Positions 14,749-24,522 of a stretch of DNA of 64,000 bases are shown here, one piece after another (the first letter of the stretch is position 1; every line of letters starts with the position of its first letter). Under the pieces are notes generated by a model that did no database searches, was not told the DNA's origin, and saw only the letters and a list, made by a program, of their open reading frames with translations. Where the stretch lies: contig CABUCM010000007.1 in the NCBI GenBank assembly GCA_902490005.1, positions 24,318 to 88,317 of the forward strand, in the 5' to 3' direction. Source of the stretch: an uncultured Ruminiclostridium sp. GTDB taxonomy: Bacteria > Bacillota > Clostridia > Oscillospirales > Acutalibacteraceae. The translations under genes and the position numbers were made by a program.

Positions 14749-16287
14749 TTATTCCCACTCTATCGTGGCGGGAGGCTTTGAGGTAATATCGTAAACCACA
14801 CGATTTACACTTTTTATCTCATTGATAATACGATTCGACACCTTTTCCAAAACTTCGTACGGAATTCTAGCCCAATCCGCCGTCATAAAGTCAGAAGTAG
14901 TAACTCCTCTGAGGGCGATGATATTATCATAGGTTCTTCCATCTCCCATCACACCAACACTTTTAATTCCAGTCAACACCGCAAAATACTGATTAATTTT
15001 ACGGTCTAACCCTGCTGAAGCGATCTCCTCACGGAAAATAGCGTCTGCATCCTTTAGAATTTCCAGCTTCTCATCGGTGATTTCCCCCATAATACGAACC
15101 GCGAGACCTGGGCCGGGGAAAGGCTGACGCCAAACCAAAGGACCCGGAATCCCAAGTTCCAAACCGGCCCGGCGCACCTCATCCTTAAATAGGTTCCTTA
15201 AGGGCTCAATGATCCCCTCAAAGCCAACATCCTCTGGTAAACCGCCAACATTATGATGGCTTTTAATTACAGCCGCTTCTCCCTCGCCGCTTTCCACTAC
15301 ATCGGGATAAATAGTCCCTTGGCATAAGAACTCAATTTTACCCAGCTTTTGAGACTCCTCCTCAAATACCCGGATAAATTCTTCACCGATAATTTTACGC
15401 TTTTTCTCTGGTTCAGAGATCCCGGCCAGCTTAGATAAAAACCGTTCCTTAGCATTGACCCGAATCAAGTTCATATCAAACTGTCTGCGGAATATCGTCT
15501 CTACCTGGTCGCCCTCATCTTTCCTCAGCAAACCGTGATCTACAAAAATGCAAGTTAATTGTTTGCCTACTGCCTTATGGATCAGCAGAGCGGCTACCGA
15601 AGAATCTACTCCGCCAGATAAGGCGCAGAGCACCTTTTTATCGCCGATTTTTTCCTTCAAGCTTTCGACCGTATCCGTTACAAACGAAGACATCACCCAG
15701 TCTCCCCGGCAACCGCAGACTTTATAAAGAAAATTCTTTAAATACAGATTGCCTTCTCTGGAGTGCTCCACTTCCGGATGAAATTGGAACGCATACAGCT
15801 TCTGTTCTTGGTTTTCCATCGCGGCGACCGGGCAGCCCTCCGTTTTAGCGATTACCCGAAAGCCTTCCGGCGCCTTTGAAATGTAATCCGTATGGCTCAT
15901 CCAGCAGATGTTATCCTGCTGCGCGCCTAAAAACACCGACGAGTCTGTTTCCAGGTGAACCATTGTGTTACCATATTCCCTGGCGTCAGACTGCTGGACA
16001 TTTCCGCCCAAAAAATACGCCATCAACTGCGCGCCGTAGCAAATCCCCAAAACTGGGATTCCCAGCGAAAAAATACCGGGATCACAGCGAAGAGCCTTTT
16101 CCGCGTATACGCTATTGGGCCCGCCAGAAAAAATAATGCCTTTATAGTTCCCTTTTGCAATTTCCTCCGCCGAGGTTTGATAAGATTTAATTTCGCTAAA
16201 CACATTTAAATCCCGGACGCGGCGGGCGATTAATTGGCTGTATTGTGCGCCAAAATCTAAAATTAGGATAGATTCATTTCCTAACAA
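14749..16287 (-). CDS. guaA: GMP synthase (glutamine-hydrolysing)
   Basis: The enzyme converts XMP to GMP with ATP and glutamine in the cytoplasm. The glutamine amidotransferase domain has its nucleophile in GICYGAQLM (Cys about 83) and the His/Glu pair in FHPEVEHS (about 169). The ATP pyrophosphatase P-loop is LSGGVDSS (about 223). The C-terminal dimerisation domain ends KPPATIEWE. The start is taken as TTG 16287, giving 512 residues as is normal for the family, downstream of AGAGGGG; the frame extends to a TTG at 16311 inside glmS. It ends the purA-glmS-guaA group. Confidence 0.97.
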   Translation of the reverse strand: MLGNESILILDFGAQYSQLIARRVRDLNVFSEIKSYQTSAEEIAKGNYKGIIFSGGPNSVYAEKALRCDPGIFSLGIPVLGICYGAQLMAYFLGGNVQQSDAREYGNTMVHLETDSSVFLGAQQDNICWMSHTDYISKAPEGFRVIAKTEGCPVAAMENQEQKLYAFQFHPEVEHSREGNLYLKNFLYKVCGCRGDWVMSSFVTDTVESLKEKIGDKKVLCALSGGVDSSVAALLIHKAVGKQLTCIFVDHGLLRKDEGDQVETIFRRQFDMNLIRVNAKERFLSKLAGISEPEKKRKIIGEEFIRVFEEESQKLGKIEFLCQGTIYPDVVESGEGEAAVIKSHHNVGGLPEDVGFEGIIEPLRNLFKDEVRRAGLELGIPGPLVWRQPFPGPGLAVRIMGEITDEKLEILKDADAIFREEIASAGLDRKINQYFAVLTGIKSVGVMGDGRTYDNIIALRGVTTSDFMTADWARIPYEVLEKVSNRIINEIKSVNRVVYDITSKPPATIEWE

Positions 16288-16303
16288 TTTTCGACATTCC
16301 CCT

Positions 16304-18130
16304 CTATTCAACAGTCACGGATTTCGCTAAATTTCTAGGCTTATCAATATCGCAGCCCTTCATGGAGGCCACATAGTAAGCGAATAGCTGTAACGGGACT
16401 ACCGCCAAGGAAGGCAACAGAATATCTTCCGTCTCTGGAATATAAAACATATAATCCGCCGTTTTTTCAATCTCATTGTGCTTTCTGGTGGTCAGCCCCA
16501 GAACAACCGCTCCTCTGGCTTTTACCTCTTTCACATTACTCATCATTTTATCGAACAGCAAATCCTGAGTGGCCAGGGACACTACCAAGGTTCCCTCTTC
16601 AATCAAGGAAATGGTGCCGTGCTTTAATTCTCCCGCGGCGTAAGCTTCTGAATGGATATAGGAGATTTCCTTCAGTTTAAGAGATCCCTCCAAAGACATG
16701 GAATAATCCAGGTTTCTTCCAATAAAGAAAATATCCCTGGCATTAAAATACCGTGAAGCAAGATGCTGAATATTTTCCTGATGGTCTAATATCTCCTGAA
16801 TTTGGTCCGGCAGCGCCTCCAGCCCCTTAATATACCGGGCCAGCTGCTCCGGTGTAATGGTATTCAGCTTTTCGCCCATATAAAGAGCCAGCAAATACAC
16901 CACAGCCAACTGGGTGCTGTAAGCCTTCGTTGTGGCTACAGCAATTTCAGGACCGGCCCAAGTATAAAGAACATCGTCAGAATCGTTGGCAATGGAGCTT
17001 CCCACCACATTCACGATAGATAAAACCCTTGCGCCTAACCGTTTGGCTTCTCGTAAAGCAGCCAGGGTATCGGCGGTTTCTCCGGACTGGCTGATAACCA
17101 AAACTAAAACGCTTTCATCTATGATGGGATCACGGTAGCGAAATTCAGATGCCAAATCCACATCTACTGGAATCCGGGCGATCTTTTCTAAAATATACTT
17201 TGCATTCATCCCCACATGATAAGCGGAACCGCAGGCCAAGATAACAATTTTGCTGATCTTTTCCAAATCTTCTTTGGTAAGAGAGACATCGTCCAAGACA
17301 ACCTTCCCGTTTTTCAAGCGGGGGCTAACGGTTTTCCGGATTGCCTCCGGCTGCTCCATAATCTCCTTGTACATAAAATGCTCATAACCGCCCTTTTCCG
17401 CGGCGGAAACGTCCCAATCCACATGAAAAGGAGTTTTGGAAACCGTTTCCTTTTCCATATTATACACGGTGATTTGATCCGATTTTAAAACGACAATTTC
17501 ATCGTCCTCTAACCGGTAAATATCCCGGGTATGGGATAAAATCGCAGGAATATCGGAAGCGATGAAGTTTTCCCCTTCCCCGATTCCAACAATCAAGGGG
17601 CTGTCTTTCCTTACCGCCAGCAATTCGTCCGGATGTTCCTGGCTGATAACACCGATAGCATAGGAGCCCTCCACCTTGTTGAGAACTTTAATCATCGTAT
17701 CCAGCATATCGCCGTTATAATAATACTCAAACAGCTGGGCAATAACCTCCGTATCCGTTTCAGAAACGAATTTCACCCCATGATGAATTAAATATTCCTT
17801 TAAAGACATGTAATTCTCAATAATGCCGTTGTGGACAACCGCAAAACGCCCGGAATTGCTCACATGAGGATGGGAATTAATATCAGAAGGCTCCCCGTGA
17901 GTGGCCCATCTGGTGTGGCCGATTCCCACGCTTCCTTTGACCTTGACTCCCCCGTCAATCATATCGCTCAATATCTTCAAACGTCCCTTAGACTTATAAA
18001 TCTCAAGGCCGTCACCATCATAAACAGCGATGCCAGCGGAATCATATCCGCGGTATTCCAATTTTTCCAATCCTTTCAGCAGAAGAGGCGCAGCCTGTTC
18101 ATAGCCAATATAACCAACGATCCCACACAA
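16304..18130 (-). CDS. glmS: Glutamine--fructose-6-phosphate aminotransferase (isomerising)
   Basis: 608 residues. It makes glucosamine-6-phosphate from fructose-6-phosphate and glutamine, the first step to UDP-GlcNAc for peptidoglycan. The N-terminal class II amidotransferase starts MCGIVGYIG with Cys2 as nucleophile, and EYRGYDSAG lies near residue 25. Two SIS sugar-isomerase domains follow, with SQSGETADT near residue 349 and the C-terminal KPRNLAKSVTVE. Only 39 bp separate it from purA, so there is no room for a glmS ribozyme; its expression should follow purA. Its stop lies just before the guaA start. Confidence 0.97.
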   Translation of the reverse strand: MCGIVGYIGYEQAAPLLLKGLEKLEYRGYDSAGIAVYDGDGLEIYKSKGRLKILSDMIDGGVKVKGSVGIGHTRWATHGEPSDINSHPHVSNSGRFAVVHNGIIENYMSLKEYLIHHGVKFVSETDTEVIAQLFEYYYNGDMLDTMIKVLNKVEGSYAIGVISQEHPDELLAVRKDSPLIVGIGEGENFIASDIPAILSHTRDIYRLEDDEIVVLKSDQITVYNMEKETVSKTPFHVDWDVSAAEKGGYEHFMYKEIMEQPEAIRKTVSPRLKNGKVVLDDVSLTKEDLEKISKIVILACGSAYHVGMNAKYILEKIARIPVDVDLASEFRYRDPIIDESVLVLVISQSGETADTLAALREAKRLGARVLSIVNVVGSSIANDSDDVLYTWAGPEIAVATTKAYSTQLAVVYLLALYMGEKLNTITPEQLARYIKGLEALPDQIQEILDHQENIQHLASRYFNARDIFFIGRNLDYSMSLEGSLKLKEISYIHSEAYAAGELKHGTISLIEEGTLVVSLATQDLLFDKMMSNVKEVKARGAVVLGLTTRKHNEIEKTADYMFYIPETEDILLPSLAVVPLQLFAYYVASMKGCDIDKPRNLAKSVTVE

Positions 18131-18169
18131 AATAGATCACCCCATATCTCAATCTTTTTTAGCTTATGC

Positions 18170-19456
18170 TTAAATATTCCTGTAAATAATATCGTCACGG
18201 GCAGGTCCATTGGAAACGATCCCAATCGGTATTCCAATTTCTTTTTCCGCGAATTCCACATACTTTCTGCAATTCTCCGGCAGATCCTCATACCTTTTAA
18301 TTCCCCGGATATCGCACTTCCAGCCGGGCAAAACCTCCAAGATAGGCTTTGCTCTCTTCAATTTAGTGGTAGACGGGAAAGAGTCGACCCGCTTGCCGTC
18401 CAGCTCATACCCGACACAAACCGGAATTTCATCCAAATAGCCCAAAGCATCCAAAACAGTAAAGGCGACGCAAGTAGTGCCCTGGACACGGCATCCATAA
18501 CGGGTAGCCACTAAATCAAGCCATCCCATTCTTCTGGGGCGTCCTGTGGTAGCACCGTATTCGCCGCCGTCGCCGCCTCTGCGCCGCAATTCGTCCGCTT
18601 CTTCCCCAAAGATTTCGCTGACAAACTCCCCGGCGCCTACCGCGCTGGAATAAGCTTTGACAACAGTAATGACTTCTTTAATCTCATAAGGAGGAATGCC
18701 GCTGCCGCCTACCGCACCGTAACCGGCAATGGTATTAGAAGACGTGACCATGGGATAAATACCAAAATCAGTATCTTTCAGGGCACCCAGCTGTCCCTCT
18801 AACAGAATATTCTTTCCTTCTTTCAAAGCGCAATACATAAATTCAAAAGTATCCGCCACATAAGGGGCGATGGCTTCTTTATATTCCATTAGTTTTCCAA
18901 AAATCTCTTCTACAGAAAGAGGATCCTTATGATAAAGATTCTTTAAGGTAGCGTTCTTGATTTCCAGCACGCTGGCTACTTTTTCCCGCAGGCTGGCTTC
19001 ATCGTCATACAGCTCGTTGATCTGGAATCCAATCTTGCTAACCTTATCCGCATAAAAAGGCGCGATACCAGACTTGGTAGAGCCAAACTTTTTGGAGGAA
19101 AGGCGCTCCTCCTCATAAACGTCGAACATAATGTGGTAAGGCATGACAATCTGCGCGCGGTCGGAAATCAGGATGTGGGGCTCCGGCACGCCGCGGTCTT
19201 TCAAGGACTTCATTTCCTTCACAAAGTTCTCGACACTGAACGCTACGCCATTACCTATAATATTCGTAATATGATTGTAAAATACCCCCGAAGGAAGCTG
19301 ATGCAGGGCGAATTTCCCATAATTATTGATAATGGTATGGCCGGCATTGCTGCCGCCCTGAAAACGAATCACCACATCAGACTGCGCAGCCATAACATCT
19401 GTGATCTTCCCTTTGCCTTCGTCGCCCCAGTTGGCGCCTACAATCGCTTTCACCAT
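18170..19456 (-). CDS. purA: Adenylosuccinate synthase
   Basis: 428 residues. It condenses IMP and aspartate with GTP to adenylosuccinate. The N-terminal glycine-rich loop GANWGDEGKGK is present, followed by GGSNAGHT near residue 35. GQLGALKDTDFGIYP occurs near residue 220 and TTGRPRRMGWLD near residue 300, all family signatures. GTTCVAFTVLDALG follows near residue 330. The start is ATG 19456 with TTGGAGG upstream. It heads the purA-glmS-guaA group after the purB terminator; a TATGATAAT lies near 19500 as a candidate -10. Confidence 0.97.
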   Translation of the reverse strand: MVKAIVGANWGDEGKGKITDVMAAQSDVVIRFQGGSNAGHTIINNYGKFALHQLPSGVFYNHITNIIGNGVAFSVENFVKEMKSLKDRGVPEPHILISDRAQIVMPYHIMFDVYEEERLSSKKFGSTKSGIAPFYADKVSKIGFQINELYDDEASLREKVASVLEIKNATLKNLYHKDPLSVEEIFGKLMEYKEAIAPYVADTFEFMYCALKEGKNILLEGQLGALKDTDFGIYPMVTSSNTIAGYGAVGGSGIPPYEIKEVITVVKAYSSAVGAGEFVSEIFGEEADELRRRGGDGGEYGATTGRPRRMGWLDLVATRYGCRVQGTTCVAFTVLDALGYLDEIPVCVGYELDGKRVDSFPSTTKLKRAKPILEVLPGWKCDIRGIKRYEDLPENCRKYVEFAEKEIGIPIGIVSNGPARDDIIYRNI

Positions 19457-19521
19457 AAGTTTGAATCCTCCAATTTTAAATTAGAAACCACACATAGTAA
19501 TTATCATACCATAAAACAGAA

Positions 19522-19565
19522 CCCGAAGGAAGATGATTTTTAGAAAAATTCTTTCTTCCTTCGGG
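19522..19565 (-). terminator. Intrinsic terminator after purB
   Basis: A 12-bp stem, CCCGAAGGAAGA (19522-19533) with TCTTCCTTCGGG (19554-19565), has T-rich tails on both strands. It lies 10 bp past the purB stop and just upstream of the purA promoter region. Confidence 0.85.
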
Positions 19566-19575
19566 AGTTTTGTTT

Positions 19576-21006
19576 TTAAACGTTGATTTCCGCCTGCTCT
19601 ACCTTCAGGTCCCCATATTTTTTCAAAACATCCGCCACCTCGTGGCCGATGAAATGTTCCGTCTGCTGGGAAGCCCTGCCCACATATTTTTCAGGCTGCA
19701 TAATTTCTTCCAGTTCTTCCATGGTAACGCCAAAAATAGGGTCGGCCGCAATACGCTCCAACAGATCGTTGTCGCCGCCCTCCTCTTTCACAACCTTGGA
19801 AGCCGCCATAGAGTGGACACGGATTCTCTCGTGGAGCTCCTGCCGGTCCGCGCCCCGTTTCACCGCGTCCATCATAATATTTTCCGTCGCCATAAAAGGA
19901 AGTTCCTTTTTCAGGCGCTGTTCAATCACTTTCGGGTATACCACCAGGCCGTCGGATACGTTCCGGTACAGGTTTAATATGGCGTCAACCGCCAGGAATC
20001 CCTCCGGCACACTGAGCCGCTTATTAGCGGAATCATCCAGAGTTCTCTCAAACCATTGGGTGGCCATGGTCATATAAGGGTTCAAGGTGTCCACCATCAC
20101 ATAGCGGGCCAGAGAAGCCATACGTTCGCTGCGCATGGGATTGCGCTTATACGCCATCGCGGAGGAGCCGATCTGGTTTTTCTCAAAAGGCTCTTCCACC
20201 TCTTTCAAATGCTGCAGCAACCGGATATCATTGGAAAATTTAGCCGCGCTCTGGGCGATGCCCGCCAGCACGTTGAGCATTTGGCTGTCCAGCTTTCTGG
20301 AATAGGTCTGGCCGGATACCGCAAAGCAGGATTGGTAGCCCATTTTTTCCGCAATGAGCTGGTCCAGCTTGCGGCACTTTTCGTGATCCCCTTCAAACAG
20401 CTCCAAAAAGCTTGCCTGGGTGCCGGTAGTTCCCTTGGACCCCAGCAGCTTCGCCTTGGAAAGCTGGTATTCCACATCCTCTAAATCCATCAAAAGGTCC
20501 TGGATCCAAAGGCACGCGCGCTTGCCGACAGTAGTAGGCTGGGCGGGCTGAAAATGGGTAAACGCCAAAGTTGGAAGATCCTTATATTCCATGGCAAAGC
20601 CCGACAAGGCGCTGATAACCCCCACTAGCTTTTTCTGTACCAGCTTCAAAGCCTCCGTCATTATGATGACGTCGGTATTGTCGCCCACATAGCAGGAGGT
20701 AGCCCCCAGGTGAATAATGGGCTTCGCCTTGGGGCATTGGACGCCGAAGGCGTACACATGGGACATGACGTCGTGGCGGACCTCTTTTTCCCGCTTCTCC
20801 GCCACCTCGTAATTGATATCGTCCTGGTGAGCCTTCATCTCATCGATCTGCTCCTGGGTAATAGGTAGACCTAATTCTTTTTCCGACTCCGCCAAAGCGA
20901 TCCATAGCTTTCTCCAGGTGCGGAATTTCATATCCGGGGAAAAAAGGTATTTCATCTCCTGGTCCGCATAGCGGGATGACAAGGGAGACTCATAAGTATC
21001 TTTCAT
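19576..21006 (-). CDS. purB: Adenylosuccinate lyase
   Basis: 476 residues. It cleaves SAICAR to AICAR plus fumarate, and adenylosuccinate to AMP plus fumarate. The fumarase/aspartase superfamily signature GSSAMAYKRNP lies near residue 282. LGATSCYVGDNTD lies near residue 104 and HFQPAQPTTVGKR near residue 156, holding the catalytic His. It is the last gene of purC-purF-purB, 13 bp after purF, and followed by a terminator. Length fits the longer PurB subgroup. Confidence 0.97.
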   Translation of the reverse strand: MKDTYESPLSSRYADQEMKYLFSPDMKFRTWRKLWIALAESEKELGLPITQEQIDEMKAHQDDINYEVAEKREKEVRHDVMSHVYAFGVQCPKAKPIIHLGATSCYVGDNTDVIIMTEALKLVQKKLVGVISALSGFAMEYKDLPTLAFTHFQPAQPTTVGKRACLWIQDLLMDLEDVEYQLSKAKLLGSKGTTGTQASFLELFEGDHEKCRKLDQLIAEKMGYQSCFAVSGQTYSRKLDSQMLNVLAGIAQSAAKFSNDIRLLQHLKEVEEPFEKNQIGSSAMAYKRNPMRSERMASLARYVMVDTLNPYMTMATQWFERTLDDSANKRLSVPEGFLAVDAILNLYRNVSDGLVVYPKVIEQRLKKELPFMATENIMMDAVKRGADRQELHERIRVHSMAASKVVKEEGGDNDLLERIAADPIFGVTMEELEEIMQPEKYVGRASQQTEHFIGHEVADVLKKYGDLKVEQAEINV

Positions 21007-21019
21007 TCAAAAATCCTCC

Positions 21020-22486
21020 TTAACGATGTACGGGGGTACAGCGCTGCTCCGGTTTGCCCTCCATCACGCGCGTGGGAATCGGCGCCGGGTAATTTCCGGT
21101 AAAGCAGGCGTCGCAGAAGCACTTTTCCTCTTTGCCGATCATTTGGCACAGGCTGTCCGGTTCCAGAAAACCAATGGAATCGGCGCCGCTGAGCCTGCCG
21201 ATTTCTTCTACAGACATTTTACAGGCAATCAGCTCGTTTTTAGACGGGATGTCCGTTCCGTAATAACAGGGCCAGGTAAACGGCGGCGAACTGATTCTCA
21301 GATGGACCTCCTTAGCCCCGGCATCCCGCAGCATTTTAACAATGCGGTCACAAGTAGTGCCCCGGACAATGGAGTCATCCAGCATCACAATACGCTTCCC
21401 CTCCACCGCGGTGATGAGGGGATTCAGCTTAATCCGGACACTGTTGCGCCTCTCCTGCTGAGTGGGCTTGATAAAGGTCCTGCCGATATAGTTATTTTTA
21501 ACGATCCCCTTTTCATAGGGAATCCCGGATTCCTCGCTGTAGCCAATGGCCGCGTCGATGCCGGATTCGGGAACGCCGATCACCAGGTCGGCCTCCACCG
21601 GATGCTGCCGGGCTAAAAGACGCCCGGCCTCTTTTCTCGCCTCATACACGCTGACGCCGTCGATGACGCTGTCAGTGCGGGCGAAATAGATATACTCAAA
21701 AATGCAGGGGGAGATCTTCCCGGAGCAGTGGTCACGGATGGATTTGACTCCGCTTGGGTCCACTACCACAATTTCACCGGGCTCCACATCCCGGATAAAC
21801 TCCGCGCCGCAGGCGTCTAAGGCGCAGGACTCGCTGGCGAAAACATATCCCTTGCCCAGCTTGCCTAAACACAGCGGCCGGAACCCGTTGGGGTCCCTGG
21901 CGGCGATCAGCTTCTGCGGGCTCATCACCAGTAAAGAATAGGCTCCTTGAATCTGAGGCATAGCCCTGCGGACCGCCTCCTCTATGGAGCCGCTGTGCAT
22001 ACGCTCCCTGGCGATAATATAGGCGATCACCTCGGAGTCGATGGTCGTCTGAAAAATAGCTCCCCGGTGTTCCAGCTCCCGCCGGATTTCATGGGCATTG
22101 GTCAGATTGCCGTTATGGGCGATGGCCAGGGTACCCTTGATATAACGCATCACCAGCGGCTGGGCGTTTTCCGGCACACTGTCGCCTGCGGTGGAATACC
22201 GCACATGGCTGACACAGATTTGCCCGGAAAGCTTGTCCAGGTCCTTCGGATGAAAAACCTCGCTGACCAGTCCCATATCCTTATGGTAAGAAATGACGCC
22301 CCGGTCGTTTACCGCGATACCGCAGCTTTCCTGACCCCGGTGCTGCAGGGCCAAAAGGCCGTTATAAGCGGCATAGGCCGGCGGCATGACATCGTCTCCA
22401 TACAAACCGAAAACGCCGCACTCTTCATGCGGCTTTTCGGAGAATCCTATCTTGTTTGATTCCTTAGAATAAGAATGATTCAACAT
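21020..22486 (-). CDS. purF: Amidophosphoribosyltransferase
   Basis: 488 residues. It catalyses the first committed step of purine synthesis, PRPP and glutamine to phosphoribosylamine. The protein carries a propeptide of about 22 residues; Cys23 in EECGVFGLYG is the nucleophile after processing. The PRPP-binding motif is VMLDDSIVRGTT near residue 355. Cysteines in SPCIFEYIYF, WPCYYG and KCFCDACFTG match [4Fe-4S] ligands of the Bacillus-type enzyme. The start is ATG 22486 because the longer frame overlaps purC. It lies 16 bp after purC in the same operon. Confidence 0.96.
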   Translation of the reverse strand: MLNHSYSKESNKIGFSEKPHEECGVFGLYGDDVMPPAYAAYNGLLALQHRGQESCGIAVNDRGVISYHKDMGLVSEVFHPKDLDKLSGQICVSHVRYSTAGDSVPENAQPLVMRYIKGTLAIAHNGNLTNAHEIRRELEHRGAIFQTTIDSEVIAYIIARERMHSGSIEEAVRRAMPQIQGAYSLLVMSPQKLIAARDPNGFRPLCLGKLGKGYVFASESCALDACGAEFIRDVEPGEIVVVDPSGVKSIRDHCSGKISPCIFEYIYFARTDSVIDGVSVYEARKEAGRLLARQHPVEADLVIGVPESGIDAAIGYSEESGIPYEKGIVKNNYIGRTFIKPTQQERRNSVRIKLNPLITAVEGKRIVMLDDSIVRGTTCDRIVKMLRDAGAKEVHLRISSPPFTWPCYYGTDIPSKNELIACKMSVEEIGRLSGADSIGFLEPDSLCQMIGKEEKCFCDACFTGNYPAPIPTRVMEGKPEQRCTPVHR

Positions 22487-22502
22487 TACACCATCCCAAA
22501 AA

Positions 22503-23210
22503 TTATGCAAGTCCAACACGCTTCATCATTTCAGCATAAGCTTCTTCCACGCCGCCCATGTCTCTGCGGAAACGGTCCTTATCCAGCTTTTCATGGGTGT
22601 TAATATCCCAGAACCGGCAGGTATCAGGGGAAATCTCATCCGCCAGAATAATCTGGCCGTCACAGCGGCCAAATTCCAGCTTGAAGTCGATAAGCTCCAC
22701 ACCGGTCTTGGCAAAGAATTCCTTTAAAAGATCGTTGATCTGAAAGGTCATCGCGGTAATGGTATCTATTTCTTCTTTGGTGGCATAACCCATGGCCAGC
22801 ACGTGGTACTCATTGACCATTGGATCGCCAAGGTCGTCATCCTTATAGCAGAACTCTAAGATGGGGCATTTCAGCTCGGTTCCCTCGGCAACGCCTAACC
22901 GCTTGGAAAAGCTGCCGGCGGCCTTGTTGCGGACGATAACCTCCAGAGGAACGATTTGAACCTTCTTCAAAACCGTTTCCCTGTCGTTAAGCTCCTCCAC
23001 ATAGTCGGTTTTCACTCCGTTTTTTTCCAGCATCTGCATCAGATAGTTGGACATTTTATTATTGACAACGCCCTTTCCCACGATGGTGCCCTTTTTCTGG
23101 CCGTTGAACGCGGTTGCGTCGTCCTTATAAGAAACGATCACGTACTTGTCATCATCAGTGGCATAAACCTTCTTTGCTTTTCCCTCATACATCATCTGCG
23201 CTTTTTGCAT
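22503..23210 (-). CDS. purC: Phosphoribosylaminoimidazole-succinocarboxamide synthase (SAICAR synthetase)
   Basis: 235 residues. It joins CAIR and aspartate using ATP. The N-terminus MYEGKAKKVYATDD is typical; PLEVIVRNKAAGSFSKR near residue 95 and LIDFKLEFGR near residue 175 are family signatures, and ADEISPDTCRFWD follows near residue 195. The start is ATG 23210 with AAGGAGG 9 nt upstream; the longer open frame continues through the promoter. First gene of purC-purF-purB. Confidence 0.97.
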   Translation of the reverse strand: MQKAQMMYEGKAKKVYATDDDKYVIVSYKDDATAFNGQKKGTIVGKGVVNNKMSNYLMQMLEKNGVKTDYVEELNDRETVLKKVQIVPLEVIVRNKAAGSFSKRLGVAEGTELKCPILEFCYKDDDLGDPMVNEYHVLAMGYATKEEIDTITAMTFQINDLLKEFFAKTGVELIDFKLEFGRCDGQIILADEISPDTCRFWDINTHEKLDKDRFRRDMGGVEEAYAEMMKRVGLA

Positions 23211-23273
23211 GAATGAATGCCTCCTTCTTAATTTACAGCAAATAATCCTTTTACAGGCTACAAATCTGTTTTT

Positions 23274-23302
23274 ATTATACCTTGCCTCAACAACTTTCGC
23301 AA
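23274..23302 (-). promoter_or_regulatory. SigA-type promoter of purC-purF-purB
   Basis: On the minus strand TTGCGA (23297-23302), 17 bp and TATAAT (23274-23279). The leader is about 60 nt. No purine riboswitch core was recognised in it. Confidence 0.75.
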
Positions 23303-23429
23303 TAAGCGATAAAACAGAATGGAAAATTCCCACATTTCACTAGAAAAACAGAGGCCTTTTCCATTGGGTTTTGGCTGAAGTCACAACAAAACAGCAAAAG
23401 CCTTCTTTCAGCCAATCGGCATTAAAACA

Positions 23430-23482
23430 AAAAGCAGCGGAACGGAGCCCGGCTTCCGCCAATTCCCCGTCCGCTGTTTTTT
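23430..23482 (-). terminator. Intrinsic terminator after asnA
   Basis: AAAAGCAGCGGA (23430-23441) pairs with TCCGCTGTTTT (23470-23480), with extra GC pairs in the loop. On the minus strand it ends in a T run and directly follows the asnA stop. A second, weaker inverted repeat (TTGGCTGAAG with CTTTCAGCCAA, about 23368-23415) lies beyond it. Confidence 0.75.
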
Positions 23483-24491
23483 ATAGCAAATGAATATTAT
23501 TTTCCTCACACAGGCGGATGGTTTCCTCCGGCCAAATAGATGACTGCACCTCGCCGATGTGGGCCCGGCGCAGAAAAAACATACAAATTCTAGATTGCCC
23601 AATGCCGCCGCCGATGGTATAAGGAAGCTCATCGTTGAGCAGGGCCTTCTGAAACGGAAGCTCCGCCCGCTCCATGCAGCCCGCGATTTCAAGCTGAGCC
23701 CGCAGCGATTTGGCGTCCACCCGAATTCCCATAGAGGAAAGCTCCAGGGCGGTATCCAGCATAGGATAATCCACAATAATATCCCCGTTTAGATTCCAAT
23801 CGTCATAATCAGGCGCACGCCCGTCGTGGGGCTTGCCGTTCCTCAAAGCGCCGCCGATGCCCATTAAGAACACCGCGCCGTGCTCCTTCACGATCTGGCG
23901 CTCCCGCTCCTTGGTGGAAAGGCCGCGGTAGCGGTCCTCCAGTTCCGCGGTGGTGACAAAGGTAATGTGCTTGGGCAGGACCGGCTTAATCTGAGGATAA
24001 TAAGAAGCCACATACATCTCCGTGCGCTTTAAAACATCATAGATCTGATTGACTACGGTTTTTAACGTATCGATGGTGCGTTCTTCTTTTCCGATAATTT
24101 TTTCCCAGTCCCACTGATCCACATAGATAGAATGGAGATTATCCGTATCCTCATCCCGGCGGATGGCGTTCATATCCGTGTAAAGCCCTTCGCCCTTACA
24201 AAATCCATAGCGTTTCAGAGCCATGCGTTTCCATTTCGCCAAGGAATGGACGATCTCTACCGGGGCGTCGTCAAGCTCTCTAATACCAAAAGTCACGGGG
24301 CGCTCCACGCCGTTTAAATTATCGTTCAGCCCGGAAGCCGGATTCACAAACAAAGGGGCGGAAACCCGGGTCAAGGAAAGAGCCGCGGAAAGCTCCCGCT
24401 CAAAAAAATCCTTAATCAGCTTAATGGCAACTTCTGTTTCCCGTATGGTCATACCCGCGCTATACTGGGCAGGAAGCTTCAAATTCTGCAT
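23481..24491 (-). CDS. asnA: Aspartate--ammonia ligase
   Basis: 336 residues. It makes asparagine from aspartate, ammonia and ATP. It is related to class II aminoacyl-tRNA synthetases: RVSAPLFVNPASGLND near residue 42 and GVERPVTFGI near residue 61. Typical blocks follow: VDQWDWEKII near residue 125 and the C-terminal GGGIGQSRICMFFL with the motif-3-like arginine. It lies 31 bp after glnA and should share its transcript, so ammonia-dependent Gln and Asn synthesis would be controlled together. Confidence 0.97.
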   Translation of the reverse strand: MQNLKLPAQYSAGMTIRETEVAIKLIKDFFERELSAALSLTRVSAPLFVNPASGLNDNLNGVERPVTFGIRELDDAPVEIVHSLAKWKRMALKRYGFCKGEGLYTDMNAIRRDEDTDNLHSIYVDQWDWEKIIGKEERTIDTLKTVVNQIYDVLKRTEMYVASYYPQIKPVLPKHITFVTTAELEDRYRGLSTKERERQIVKEHGAVFLMGIGGALRNGKPHDGRAPDYDDWNLNGDIIVDYPMLDTALELSSMGIRVDAKSLRAQLEIAGCMERAELPFQKALLNDELPYTIGGGIGQSRICMFFLRRAHIGEVQSSIWPEETIRLCEENNIHLL

Positions 24492-24522
24492 TCGTACGAT
24501 CTCCTTTGCTTTTTGTATGGGC

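Noticed and set aside
14468..14758. Minus-strand 96-codon frame next to guaA
   Set aside because: It runs through a terminator and the 63-residue gene on the other strand and has no ribosome site.
18131..18169. glmS ribozyme upstream of glmS
   Set aside because: Only 39 bp separate purA and glmS, far too short for the ribozyme.
23211..23429. Guanine/purine riboswitch before purC, and likewise before purA
   Set aside because: The conserved three-way-junction core was not found; only a promoter and hairpins are seen.
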